This document shows positions 21,045 to 31,745 of a DNA stretch of 64,000 nt, piece after piece (within the stretch, counting starts at the first letter, position 1; the number at the start of each line of letters is the position of its first letter). The stretch comes from Moniliophthora roreri (Eukaryota > Basidiomycota > Agaricomycetes > Agaricales > Marasmiaceae), in contig LATX02000200.1 of assembly GCA_001466705.2 (NCBI GenBank), positions 2,046,001-2,110,000 on the forward strand. Direction: 5' to 3'. Below the pieces are notes generated by a model. It had not been told where the DNA came from. It searched no databases and was given only the letters and a program-made list of their open reading frames with translations. The position numbers and the translations under genes are program-made.

Positions 21045-23780
21045 ATGTCGACATCTGGTCCGGCTGGATTAGGCGTAGAAATTGTCACTATCGTCAACAA
21101 GCTTCAGGATGTGTTTAACGCAGTTGGTTCGTCAACAGCCCAAATAGACCTGCCACAGATATGTGTGCTTGGAAGTCAGAGTAGCGGTAAAAGTAGTGTC
21201 CTAGAGGTGCGTCATCTCTGCCTACTGTTGGAATACTATCGCTTATTGCTATTCAGAACATCGTTGGACGAGATTTCTTACCTCGAGGAACTGGTATTGT
21301 GACGCGGCGACCCTTGGTACGAGGATATCTCCTGCCGAGCGATATTGGCATTCTCAATTGTTTGTGGGGCAGGTCCTTCAACTTATACATCGGAATGCGA
21401 CACCACAAGCCAATGGTCAACGTACGTTTACTTCTTTACTCAACCTGAACCACAAAGCCTATTGTCCTTCTTCATCCAGCCAAAGAACTCGCGGAAAGCA
21501 AGGATACCTCTGCAAATGCAGACGAATGGGGCGAATTCCTTCACCTACCCGGGCAGAAGTTCTACGATTTCAACAAGATTCGAGAGGAGATCATCCGAGA
21601 CACGGAAGCCAAGACAGGTCGTAACGCTGGAATCTCACCACAACCTATCAACCTTCGGATATACTCACCCAAAGTCCTTACATTAACTCTTGTTGACTTG
21701 CCGGGTTTGACGAAAGTCCCTGTTGGTGACCAGCCCAAGGATATTGAGAAGCAGATAAGAGACATGCTCATGAAGTATATCTCAAAATCTGCTTGTATCA
21801 TTCTGGCTGTCTCCCCGGCAAACGTGGACTTAGCCAACTCGGATGGGTTAAAAATGGCTAGAGAAGTGGACCCAGAGGGTAACAGGACAATTGGTGTCTT
21901 GACCAAAATAGACTTGATGTGAGTCTCTTGGTATATCTTTTCGCTTTTTTCCTAAAAAAAAAACATCAAAATTGGGTTTCAGGGATGTTGGTACGGATGT
22001 CGTGGATATCCTCGCGGGACGTGTTATCCCTCTCCGAATGGGCTACGTTCCGGTTGTCAACCGTGGTCAACGCGACATTGATTCTGCCAAATCCATCTCG
22101 AAAGCACTGGATGCTGAGCGAGAGTTCTTCGAGAACCACCCGTCATACAAGGGCAAGGCACAGTACTGTGGTACCCCTTTCCTCACAAGAAAACTCAATA
22201 TGGTACGTCACAATGTATTTTCCTTGCCTCTTCCTGCGCCTAAACGCTCCTCCCTTCCATGGTCAGATCCTGATGCACCATATTCGCGCAACCCTTCCCG
22301 ACATCAAAGCCCGTATCAGCCAGCAACTCCAGAAGTACAGCCAAGAACTTCAAAGCCTTGGTGGTTCAATGGCCGACAACTCTGGCAACGTCGTGTTGTC
22401 AGTCATCACCGAGTTCACCAACGAGTTCCGAACGGTCATCGATGGTAATACCAACGACTTGTCGTTGAACGAGCTTTCTGGAGGTGCACGTATCAGTTTC
22501 GTGTTCCACGAATTATTTAACAACGGTGTCAAGAGCATTGATCCTTTCGACCAAGTCAAGGATGGAGATATTAGAACCATCTTGTATAACTCCTCGGTGC
22601 GGCCCGCTTGTTCATTCCCTGACACCTACTAATATGCGCTTCAGGGTTCTACTCCAGCACTGTTCGTAGGAACTGCTGCATTCGAAGTTATCGTGAAACA
22701 ACAAATTAAGCGGTTGGAGGAGCCGAGTCAAAGGTGCTGCCAGCTAGTTTATGACGAGCTTATTCGGATTCTTGGGCAACTTTTGGGCAAGATTGTGCGT
22801 TGCTCTAAGAAATTTTTGTTTTGTCGTATCAAACTTTCTCACCCGTTACGCAGCAAGCGTTCAGGCGTTATCCTGCTCTTCGAGATCGATTCAACAGTGT
22901 AGTCGTCTCGTTCTTCAAGACCTCTATGGTGCCGACCACCAAATTAGTCACTGACATGGTAGCGTGAGTACGGTCAACTTCTATTGGTACCATGTTATTG
23001 AGGCGTTGTTGCTAGCATGCAAGCTTGTTATGTGAACACCACACATCCTGATTTCATTAGCGGTCACAAGGTAGCTAAATCAAGCTTATCACTCATTGCA
23101 TCTCTAAACCTCCACTTATTTCAGGCCATGTCTATCGTTCAAGAGCGCTTGAATGCCAACAAGCCGCCTCCTCCTCAAACTGATGCCAAGTCCGGAAAGC
23201 TTGCACCGGGAGTCATCAACAATAACCGTGATCTGGATGTTGAGGCCAAGAAAGAGGAACCAAGTTTCTTTGGAAGCTTCTTCTCGTCTGCAAAGGGTAC
23301 ACAGAAGAAGAAGACTGGTTCTGGTTCACCCGCCTCTTCTGTGGTCGAAGCGCCTCCTGCGGTGATCAAACCTCAAGCCGCTCTGAGTGAGAGGGAGACA
23401 ATGGAGACAGAAGTCATCAGTGCGTACAGCTATCCTTTAACATCTGAATTTGCTTCTAACAGGCTTTCACTAGAACTCCTGATCCATTCGTATTTCAACA
23501 TTGTCAAACGCGAGATGATCGACATGGTGCCCAAGGCTATCACACTTACCCTCGTGAACCATGCCAAAGAGAGCCTTCAGAGGGAGTTACTGCAGGAACT
23601 CTATAAACCCGAGGTCTTGGACGAGTTGCTGAAGGAGAGCGAGTACGTCGTTAACAGACGAAAAGAGGTCGTCAGCATGGTACAGGCCTTGAACAAGGCA
23701 GAGGAGTATGTCATTTTATTCATGCTTCTTGATCCCGGTTCACTGAACAATGTTTTGATAGGATTGTTGCGGGTGTATAA
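21045..23780 (+). CDS. VPS1: Dynamin-like GTPase Vps1
   Basis: About a dozen exons separated by 45-70 nt introns; all junctions could be read in phase. The start [20 protein letters not shown] leads to the P-loop [12 protein letters not shown], switch I ([14 protein letters not shown]), the G3 motif [14 protein letters not shown] and G4 TKIDLMD. The middle domain and stalk include [18 protein letters not shown] and FLTRKLNM. The variable insert ([12 protein letters not shown] .. [12 protein letters not shown]) replaces a PH domain, as in Vps1. The GTPase effector domain runs from METEVIKLLIHSYF to [13 protein letters not shown]. The product is about 700 residues. It acts in scission at the Golgi/endosome, vacuolar sorting and peroxisome fission. 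The acceptor for the exon LLIHSYF is the second AG at about 23470. Confidence 0.95.
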
Positions 23781-24471
23781 TGAGGTTGCTAGGTTCAACG
23801 GCTTTCTGTTATTCTACATTCGTTTCTACCAGCGGATATTATCTTTGTCTGTTTCTATTTCTTTTGCGTGTTGTCCATTTCCTGTGCCAATACCATCTAG
23901 AGCCGCTCTCTCGTCTAGATTCTGTTCAGGTTGAAGAGGGGGGTCATGTCCTGCTGTAACGTTCTTTTTACTTACGGTCGTCTAGTATATAATACCCGAT
24001 TCTTATATGACAATACTTTACCCCAGCGGCACTTGAATCCTTCGAAATAGACTTAACTGTAGCCCTCGACCAGGACACGTCTTACCGCTCCACACGACCG
24101 TGTCAAGTGCGTTCAGCCCAGCCAGATGGACTTATCCGTCTCGGCAATTCTTTCTCTGATGTGTAACCGTAGCTCTCACATGGATGAGGGGTCGCAGGAG
24201 AACCATTCTCCACTAGCGAACACCTTGAACGCCGCATTAAAGTGCGTATACGATGCTAACTCCGATGCCAAAGTAGCCTACTCCTCCAGCGAATTTACAA
24301 CTCGTGTGAGGGTTGGACAGGCTAGCTTTAATACTCAGAGGTTACTTCTCCATTCCCTTGTGGTTTGTGACTGCTGTAGACGAGAGAGCTGCAGCGCGGT
24401 CGGGCGGCACCTGCCAGTGCCGAATTTCGACTTTAGCGTCCGGAGGAACTCGCGCGTGGTTCAATCGCTCA
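23781..24471. other. Intergenic with a weak coding-like frame
   Basis: A frame on the plus strand from 24126 to about 24530 (MDLSVSAILSL..., NAALKCVYDANSDAKVAYSS) has no recognisable domain. It runs into the tandem repeat below. I cannot support a gene. Confidence 0.3.
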
Positions 24472-24818
24472 GCTCGTCCATTCGAACGTTCGTGTTATAT
24501 TCTACGGTCATGAAGAGTCAGGTACTATAGTCATGTTCGTCGTCTCTCAGATCCATCAAGGTTCATCCTCGCCAATAGACACCCCCATATCATGATGACA
24601 GAGCTGACAGAATCTTCTCAACTAGGGTGGAACTTTTGAACTTTGACCATCAGTCGCAAACCTCTATCGGCTCGTCCTTTCGAACACTCGTGCTACTCTA
24701 CAATTATGGAGAGTCAGGTACTATAGCCATGTTCGTCGCCTTTCACATCAATTAAGGTCCGTCCTTACCAATAGGCACCCAATCCAGATCGACAGAGCTG
24801 ACAGAAGCTTCTTGACTG
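24472..24818 (+). repeat. Imperfect tandem duplication, two units ~150 bp, 198 bp apart
   Basis: Unit 1 is about 24472-24623 and unit 2 about 24670-24818. Shared blocks occur in order: GCTCGTCC-TTCGAAC, GAGTCAGGTACTATAG, CATGTTCGTCG, CCAATAG-CACCC and GACAGAGCTGACAGAA. The units have diverged and have small indels. They lie upstream of the reductase gene. Confidence 0.7.
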
Positions 24819-24975
24819 CATTCATTCTATTCATGGATTCGTGATACTGTAAAACGCAAAAAGTCCTTCTGATCAGTAATCTGACCGACGCTTATAGCTG
24901 CTTGCTTTATGGATCCTTCTCAAATTGTAATCCACGGATAACAAGTCCGGCTCCTTCGGAGTCTAGTTTGGGGCA

Positions 24976-24982
24976 TATAAAA
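24976..24982 (+). promoter_or_regulatory. TATA box of the reductase gene
   Basis: TATAAAA, 78 nt before the ATG at 25054. Confidence 0.5.
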
Positions 24983-25053
24983 GGCGACTGAAGATTCATG
25001 ACTTGAAACACCATCTCCAAAAAATCCTATAACACTTCCATTCTCAGCATCGC

Positions 25054-26306
25054 ATGATGTCTTCAACAACAGGACTAGTACTCGTAAGTTTTCTGGCCTC
25101 GAAACTTGGGATACCACCTCATTTCTCACCGATATTCTCAAGGTTACGGGAGCAACTGGATTCATTGGATCCCACATAGTATCTCAGCTACTGGCGAAGG
25201 ATATCAGAGTCCGGGCGGTCGTTCGTTCCCTGTCTAAAGTCAGGGCCATCTTTCCCAACGCAGGGTCTCAGCTCGAGGTCGTGGAGATCCCAACTCTGTT
25301 AGATGACCATACCGAAGCACTGAAAGGTGTATCGGCAGTCATTCATACCGCCGTTCCGGGGTTCCACAATGGTGCCTCCAACGAAGACACGTTGAAGGTC
25401 AGTATAGTGGGAGAATGTCAACATGATTGGAGCTGACATCAGGTTTATAGGGCGCATATGAAGGAACCTTGAACATCGTCAATCAGGCCATCTCCCTTGG
25501 AATCAAGAAGATTATTGTGACAGGGTCATACGTGAACCTTTTCGACAGTAGGTCGTGATAGATGCGAGCATTAGGCCGAACTGTCTGACGATGCATTGTA
25601 CAGCTGACTTCAACGAAGCTTACGGAGATAGAGTGATCACGGAAAAGGAATTTGGGAGTATAGAATTGGCAGATATCAAACCTCAGGAGCAGGATGCGTT
25701 CTTTATATATCAAGCAGCAAAGACGGTCGCAGACAAGAGATTGCTGCAGATCGCGCGAGAGAATCCCGACATCGACCTAACAGTTCGTAAGTATAGTCTC
25801 CCGTCTGTTTTCTTCAATCGTACTGAATACCGTCAGTCCTTCCCTCAATGGTTCTCGGTCCCCTAGTCCCAAACTTCCCCTATCCTTCCGATATCAGTCA
25901 ACTCGGCACTAATTCATTTGTTTATGGACTAATCGCGGGTGGCCCAGATGGCCCGAACACGTATCCTTCCCTCTCCGTAGGCCACGTCGTCGATGTTCGC
26001 GACGTCGCCAAAGCCCATGTTTTAGCATTGGATGCGCCCCCAGTTGCAGGTCGCCACAAGAGAATGATCATTTCTAGTGCAATATTCAAATGGAAGGACG
26101 CTGCCGAAGTCATCAGGACAGCTCACCCAGAATTGGCATCTCGATTGCCATCTTCCGATGCAGTCCCTCCGGTACAAAAGGATGCTGTCTTGGACACATC
26201 CTTTACTAGCGAGGTATTGGGATTGAAAGAGTACATCCCGTGGGATGAGATGGTTTTAGCGGCTATCGAAGTGTGTCTCGAACATGAGAGGAGGTTCAAG
26301 CATTGA
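25054..26306 (+). CDS. NAD(P)-dependent epimerase/dehydratase-fold reductase (Gre2/ketoreductase-like)
   Basis: A short first exon (25054-25083, MMSSTTGLVL) is joined over a 59-nt intron to VTGATGFIGSHIVSQLL. This gives the extended-SDR nucleotide-binding motif G-x-x-G-x-x-G. Later exons join in phase near 25401, 25551 and 25787. The acidic strand-end and ALKGVSAVIHTAVPG follow, then IIVTGSYVNLFD. The catalytic Tyr/Lys pair is in FIYQAAKTVADK (Y-x-x-x-K). The C-terminal substrate domain includes VLPSMVLGPLVPNF and VVDVRDVAKAHVLALD. Members reduce aldehydes, ketones or methylglyoxal using NADPH. The exact substrate is unknown. The second ATG (25057) could equally serve as start. Confidence 0.88.
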
Positions 26307-26939
26307 TGTCTATTGTACTGTTATAATTACTATATTACTCTTGGTTCATTCACTGCCTAAGCTCTCATTGGTTATATGGACGGCGAAATGGTGTTACTTG
26401 CCAATAGAGGATCCTGATGATGACTCTAGAATTTCGTGGTAAAAAGTCAGGCAGCGGCAGGCCCGTAGGCCGACTCAATCACCTCTTCAGTGTCACCGGA
26501 TGCTTACTTAGACTATCCTTGAACTCCCGCCTCTAATACTGTGTTGAACCATCAAGAAACTCTTGCTTGACTCGGCTGCATCCCATGGTTTGGCTGAAGT
26601 CGACGTTGATAGCTGAATTCTTATGTTTGAAACGGCCCTCATTCGTTTCTTTTCCAACCAGCGATGGCAAAGTTGGTGTCAAAAATTGGGTTTCTCGTCT
26701 TTATATTCGGGCCTAGTCATTTTCGACACCAATACGACATCTCTATCGCGACTGACGTACGTAGAGAGACAAGGATATCGACTGGAAGATGAGCTTCATT
26801 CAAGTTGGACAAGGGGAAGGACGATATAAAAGAACATAGAAAGATAACGGTGAGCTGTGCGTTTGAGTTCTTGCCATTTAGAAGACTCAAGCTTTTGAGC
26901 TAGTGGCAACTTCAAACTCAAGCAGTTCCAGCAAATTGT
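26307..26939. other. Intergenic, no gene seen
   Basis: 3' flank of the reductase and left flank of the transposon; no supported frame. Confidence 0.5.
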
Positions 26940-27515
26940 GTTCTCGATAGTGTTCCGAGGATTAGGTCATAGTGCTGCTTAGCACGCTAAATAGCAAGTC
27001 GTCCGTCAGAGCTGATTAGCATAGCATATTTTACGTGCTAATTAGCAAGTAATAAAAACTCGGATTTTTTCGTTGTTACATGTTTTTTCTGGCTCTACAG
27101 CTATCTAGAAGTGAATTCACTTGAGTGAGAAATTTGTCTAGGCTGAATCAGAGGGTAAAGAATCCTTCATGGTCTTGATGGAAATTTGTCTGGGTTGATC
27201 TGATGCCTCTGGCTGCGTATAAGATCAAAAATGTCAATGGTGTTGATACATATAGCAGGGCAGCAAGAAGATTCCCGAGATAGCTTTGACTTCTTTGAAG
27301 TTTAACTGCTGTCGAGAGGACTTTTTGCTTGCCATGAAGATATGAGCCCATTTCTACGCACCAATGTACATTGCAGCTCGCAAAAATTGACTAAAATACA
27401 CGTAGAATTACACTGATTATTCGTGTCTGATTAGCAGTTATTAGCAGCTCAAAATCAACCCCAGCGCAACACCTGCTAATCAGGGTTGTCTAATCCTCGG
27501 AACACTAGTTCTCGA
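26940..27515. mobile_element. hAT-like non-autonomous element (MITE) with 8-bp target duplication
   Basis: The element is 26948-27507 (560 bp). Its left end TAGTGTTCCGAGGATTAG and right end CTAATCCTCGGAACACTA are perfect 18-bp inverted repeats. It is flanked by a perfect 8-bp direct repeat GTTCTCGA (26940-26947 and 27508-27515). Ends starting TAGTG with an 8-bp duplication fit the hAT superfamily. Just inside both ends, short motifs of the type TGATTAGCA/TGCTAAT recur (about 27013, 27033, 27428, 27437, 27474), like the subterminal transposase-binding repeats of hAT elements. No transposase is encoded. The interior frame at 27148-27351 (minus) is probably chance. It sits about 220 bp upstream of the PY-motif gene at 27728. 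Confidence 0.85.
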
Positions 27516-27693
27516 TAAGAGTGACTGCCATTTTACTGCCGAACTCTACATCAACCCCCAAAAGATATCCAGCTGGCCCTTGCTGAATATTTGTGCTTCT
27601 ATCCGGCAAGATTTCAAGATGATGTTTACCACCAAAACACCTTTCCACCACACATCACATTCTTGAAACGGACGGAATCGGAATCGTACGAGT

Positions 27694-27700
27694 TATAAAG
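27694..27700 (+). promoter_or_regulatory. TATA box of PY-membrane gene 1
   Basis: TATAAAG, 34 nt before ATG 27728. Paralogs 3 and 4 also have a TATA box 32-54 nt before their ATG. Confidence 0.5.
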
Positions 27701-27727
27701 GGATCTGAATGATGTCCTTGCTTTGGT

Positions 27728-29206
27728 ATGATGCCTACCTCGCTGAAGAATGCGGTGAGTCCTACTATTCATCTATCGCCAAAATGTACCCACTCATTCC
27801 CTCGAGTTCAGCAGAGAACCTCGTTCCCTTTCAGATCGGCATTGTTAGTTTGTACAAGTGTAATGGGGATCATTGTGATCGTTTCGCAAGCTGTCTTGTA
27901 TGCTCTGAACGAGAAGTGGTTTGGAGAGTTGGAGGAGCTGTGCTCGAACAGTCCGAGTTCCTGTCTCAATGGAGATGAGGAGGCGTAAGTGCACGATTTC
28001 CACGCGTTTTCCTTGCAACTAAAGAGCCACTACTATAGGCTTCACTCCGAGATTCGAGAAGAAAATATCGCGGCTGTTGTACTCGTCGTTTGGGCACTAC
28101 TTGCACTGGTTGTGATCATCAAACGGCCCACCGAAGCGCAACTTCCGTTCACGCTCTTGACACTATCCTCTCGTCCTGTCTTCTATGTCACTCGAATCAT
28201 CCGCACTCTTAGCATACGCGCCCGTTTCCCAGACCCTGGTGCCTCATTGCGGTTAATACTACCTTTCGAGGCTGTAGAGCTTGTCATATGGTTCCTGTTC
28301 CTCTGTGGTTTCACTCTGTATGCGTATATTGCATTGAGGTCTCAGGTATGCAACAACCATCATCACAACTGCCTAAACAAATCCTGACTGATCCTCTCGA
28401 GATCAAATTGGCATTTGGCACAATTTGGAAACCTTCTGTATCTGCTGTGTGCCTTTTTGTTGTTGAGACAGTAACGAGGGCCAACATACGAAACACCTGC
28501 ATCTCGTTGTCATTCGTGGTCATCGCTCTGCTAGTTGCTATTGGTCTTAGAGTGATTAATGGGTACTACTATAGGTGTCGATTAGGTGTGTTTTATGTTC
28601 CTTTGGGGTTTAGACTAATTTGTGCTAAGTCTTTGACCAGTGCAATCAAGGACGGTGCTGGATGAACCACGGCCATCTACTCGGTCTTTGCCATCATCAC
28701 ATTTGCCACCATCACCTTTGTCAACTCGGTCGTCGATGCGAGGATCCAATGATCCAGAGATGTCGCGGACATCGCAGGAATCTGGTTTACCTTCATCATC
28801 AGATCGTGATACTGATACTGCGAGTATTCCGGCATTCCGTGATTTTGTCTCGTCTGAGAGCATACAAGACGAGCTCACGATCCCGTCTACTGATGAAACT
28901 CAGATGGCACCAGCTCAGGATCGTGAGATGACAGCTTTGACAGTATCACCTCTCGCATCTTTCACATCAGCCTCGCCTCCCTCTTTCTCGTCTCAACCAC
29001 CTTGCGCATTTCCATCGCGAGCGTCAAGTTTTGCGGATGATGAATCGTTCCACAGTATCACGACGTACCAAACACTCCCCAGCTACCACTCTCGACAAGG
29101 TTCGTTTGCATCTGCATTTGTATCTCTTCCGAGTCCGGTTCGCGCATTCCCTCCATCGTCTTTCCCTATAAGGGCATTGCCAGCACTTCCACATAATCAA
29201 AGCTAG
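27728..29206 (+). CDS. PY-motif multi-pass membrane protein, paralog 1 (intact)
   Basis: Five exons (27728-27754, 27815-27984, 28039-28345, 28402-28585, 28641-29206) join in phase to 417 residues. Exon choices were confirmed by comparison with the three paralogs. The short first exon MMPTSLKNA is conserved in position. Membrane segments are ALLVCTSVMGIIVIVSQAVL, IAAVVLVVWALLALVVII, a third in the PFTLLTLSSRPVFYV region, VELVIWFLFLCGFTLYAYIA and SFVVIALLVAIGL. Between them lies NEKWFGELEELCS. The tail of ~190 residues is Ser/Pro-rich and ends with SFHSITTYQTLPSYHSRQ and IRALPALP. LPSY is a PY-type motif that can bind WW domains of Nedd4/Rsp5-type ligases. No known family is recognised. A second start at 27731 is possible. 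Confidence 0.8.
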
Positions 29207-29552
29207 GAAAGGAATGAAAAAGAGTTGATTCCTGTTCTCATCATTGACGTCAACGATGAGCATGCGTATACATGCTTGGTGTTCATGCATCGCATTTCAT
29301 CCCGACTCGGAGTCTTTTCTGTCTGGTGGCCACAACTATTCCAATTATGCTAGAGGTTTTTCTGTTTGATGACCTGCGTCCTACCTTGCGCCCATGAACC
29401 GAAAAAAGAATCAAACAATGCATCTCGGTCATTTTTTTGTGCACAAGTTTGAATGGGCTTTTTTTTTTGCTCGGCAGCGGTCGAGTTGAGCTTGCGCTTT
29501 TCATTTACCTCCTTGGGCGAGCCAAAAAGCGCTGAGCCCTTGAAGACGTTCA
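29207..29552. other. Intergenic, 3' flank of PY-membrane gene 1
   Basis: A minus-strand frame (29350-29553) would overlap the tRNA and is not supported. AAAAA at 29524-29528 (T-run on the minus strand) lies about 25 nt past the tRNA end and may be its Pol III terminator. Confidence 0.4.
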
Positions 29553-29637
29553 TAGCAGCAACTTGTTTCGATCAAGTGACCTCGGGGTTGCACCACGTAT
29601 ATGAGCCCCGCGCGCGCTACCCCTGCGCCATGCTATT
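29553..29637 (-). tRNA. Initiator tRNA-Met (CAT) with an 11-nt intron; acceptor stem damaged
   Basis: On the minus strand the parts are: acceptor AATAGCA; TG; D-stem GCGC-loop AGGGGTA-GCGC; anticodon stem CGGGG with loop CTCATA, an 11-nt intron TACGTGGTGCA, A, then CCCCG; variable AGGTC; T-arm ACTTG-ATCGAAA-CAAGT; acceptor TGCTGCT and discriminator A. The T-loop ATCGAAA (A54 and A60) and the spliced loop CTCATAA are hallmarks of the eukaryotic initiator. The acceptor has an A2-C71 mismatch and a T3-G70 wobble; AGCAGCA would pair fully. It may therefore be a weakened gene or a recent pseudogene. Confidence 0.7.
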
Positions 29638-30311
29638 TTGAGGCAGGTGAGTCCAAGATGATTTTTAGGAAATCAAGAGGTTTCCCTGCATGGCATGTGT
29701 ACGATTAGAGGAGCCAGCACGCCACGCGTAACGGACAAGCAGTCGCAACCCACTTCGCAAATAGCTGTAAAGTTCACACCAACCATCTTTTCAGACACAA
29801 AAACCGTTCTATTCGTCAACTGGAACTCGAACAAGACAGTATCCGAAACGCAATAATCGACGTCGACTAGAAAAAGTATTGTATTGATTTACTGTGCTGC
29901 ATGTTGTATATGTATATGTATTGCTTGCTGGTATTGGTAAGGTGGGGAATGGTGGTAATTGCATGATATCGAGATATAAAAGAAAAAGCCCAAGAGAAAC
30001 CATGAAATGATGTTGATACAACGTCGGTAACAGAGTTCGGAATCGTCTCGGGGTTGTTGAAGAACGGAGGGTGCGTAGAAGAGGAATCACAAGCACCGCC
30101 ATCGAACACCAGTTCAATTTTTAGGTGCGTCAGTGTCTGCGCCGCTATGCGAAACAAAATGAAGAGTAATAATGATAGGGTCAAAAAAGCGGCGACGGCG
30201 GCGACAACGACGAACGAGGCGGCAGCAGAATCGTCTAGTCGAAGTGTCGATAAAGAGTATGACGACAACGACAACGAAGGGCCAAGAGCGAGAGGAGCCA
30301 TGTCGAAGAGA
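29638..30311. other. Intergenic downstream of TBP
   Basis: It includes the TBP 3' UTR. Frames here and across 30054-30608 on the plus strand are antisense to TBP and are not supported. Confidence 0.5.
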
Positions 30312-31661
30312 TCACGGCTTCCGGAATTCACACAACACGGTGTATATTGTGTTGAACGCGGTATAAATCTCTTCTCTGACCTATTGGTGCACAGAAGAGT
30401 GTCAGCGGATGATGTTTACACGCAACCCAATAAACGTCTCTCGTCAACGAGGGAATGGATTGCAAACATCATCCGAAGCCATAACGAGGACGTCAACGCA
30501 AACGTTCACGAGTCGTATATGAGATCGATGCGTGCAATCCGCCATAAGGCAACAGTAAGCAACGCCGTCAGCGTACCATCTGTTACGTGTATGGCGAATG
30601 AAAGATAACAGGGAGATAGGTAATTACCTTGGCACCAGTCAGCACTATCTTCCCCGAGACGAAGATGAGCAGCACGACTTTAGGTTTGATCATGCGGTAG
30701 ATGAGACCAGGGAACAACTGCGAGACGCGGTCAACAAGGTCGATGATGACAAGGACGCGTAGCGCGCTCACCTCTGGCTCGTAACTACTGAACTGCCCGT
30801 GGCTGTATGCAAGACCCTCCAACCGAATGGGGAACTTGACATCACAGCTACCAACAATATTCTGAATCTTGAACTCGGAAAACTTGGCATCAAAGCCAAG
30901 CTTCTGCACGATACGCGCGTACTTGCGCGACGCCAGTCTTGAGTCGTCTTCAGATTTGGCACCCGTTACGACCATCTTGCCTGACGCGAAGATGAGGGCT
31001 GTCGTTTTGGGATCACGGATACGCATGATGACGGCGGCGAAACGCTATTGAAACAAAGCAAGGTTGGATATCACATGCACGATACGAGAAATAAACACGG
31101 AACGATACAAACCTTGGGGTTGTACTCTGCATTACGCGCATGCAGAGCGATTGTTTTGAGGTCTAACCGACAATCGAGGTTGACTGTGGCGACGATATTT
31201 TGGAGGGTAGGTACGATTCCTTCGACAGCGGTGATATGCTGCTGTTCGAGGGTGAGGGGTTTAGGGGTAGCAGCGGTGGTTGGACCGGGGGTAGAAGGAC
31301 CTGCGACCGCGTTTGCGGGAGGCGAGGCGGCAGCCGAGGGGGGTGTCTGGGAGTTTGATTGGGATGGGTTAGGTTGTGGATGTGAAGGGGGCTGATAGGA
31401 ATTTGAAAGCGGTGAAGGGCCTGGTAAAGCTAGACCACCAGCAGGCCGAGATAGGTAAGGGTTGGATGAAGGTAGAGCTAAACCCTGAGACTGCTGCTGA
31501 GCCTGTTGGGCCTGTTGTTGTTGTTGTTGCTGCTGCTGCTGCTGCTGTTGCTGACGTTGTTGCTGAGCCTGCTGCTGCTGTTGTTGATAGAGCTGCTGCT
31601 GCTGGACTGTGACATTGGAACGACCAAAGTTGACTTGACGAGCAGGTAATGCAAACGACAT
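30312..31661 (-). CDS. TBP: TATA-binding protein with polyglutamine N-terminus
   Basis: Four exons (31661-31113, 31044-30772, 30717-30628, 30380-30312) join in phase 0 to 326 residues. The introns are 68, 54 and 247 nt. The C-terminal ~180 residues are the TBP saddle with two direct repeats. Repeat 1 has [40 protein letters not shown] and [15 protein letters not shown]. Repeat 2 has [33 protein letters not shown] and [15 protein letters not shown], and the ending is [16 protein letters not shown]. The N-terminal half has long Gln tracts (about residues 20-60) broken by Ala/Arg, then a Pro/Ser-rich linker. TBP nucleates Pol I, II and III initiation. The last exon is only 69 nt after the unusually long intron. 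Confidence 0.96.
31490..31608 (-). repeat. CAG/CAA triplet tract encoding polyglutamine in TBP
   Basis: A run of CTG/TTG triplets on the plus strand is CAG/CAA on the coding strand, with a few Ala, Arg and Leu interruptions. Such tracts are prone to length change. Confidence 0.85.
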
Positions 31662-31738
31662 TGGATCAAAGAAAATTTCACAACCGTGGGAATGGGGACA
31701 AGATAGCGTGGGAACTTTTCCCAGCCCAACCAGCGGCC

Positions 31739-31745
31739 TTTTATA
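31739..31745 (-). promoter_or_regulatory. TATA box in the TBP gene's own promoter
   Basis: TATAAAA on the minus strand (context GGGTATAAAAGGCC), 78 nt upstream of the TBP ATG. Confidence 0.6.

Noticed and set aside
24126..24530. 134-codon frame after VPS1
   Set aside because: It overlaps a repeat unit, has no recognisable domain, and the alternative splice gives an early stop.
30054..30608. 184-codon plus-strand frame
   Set aside because: It is antisense to the last exon and long third intron of TBP, and has no domain.
31376..31612. Ala/Val-rich plus-strand frame
   Set aside because: Antisense of the CAG tract in TBP.
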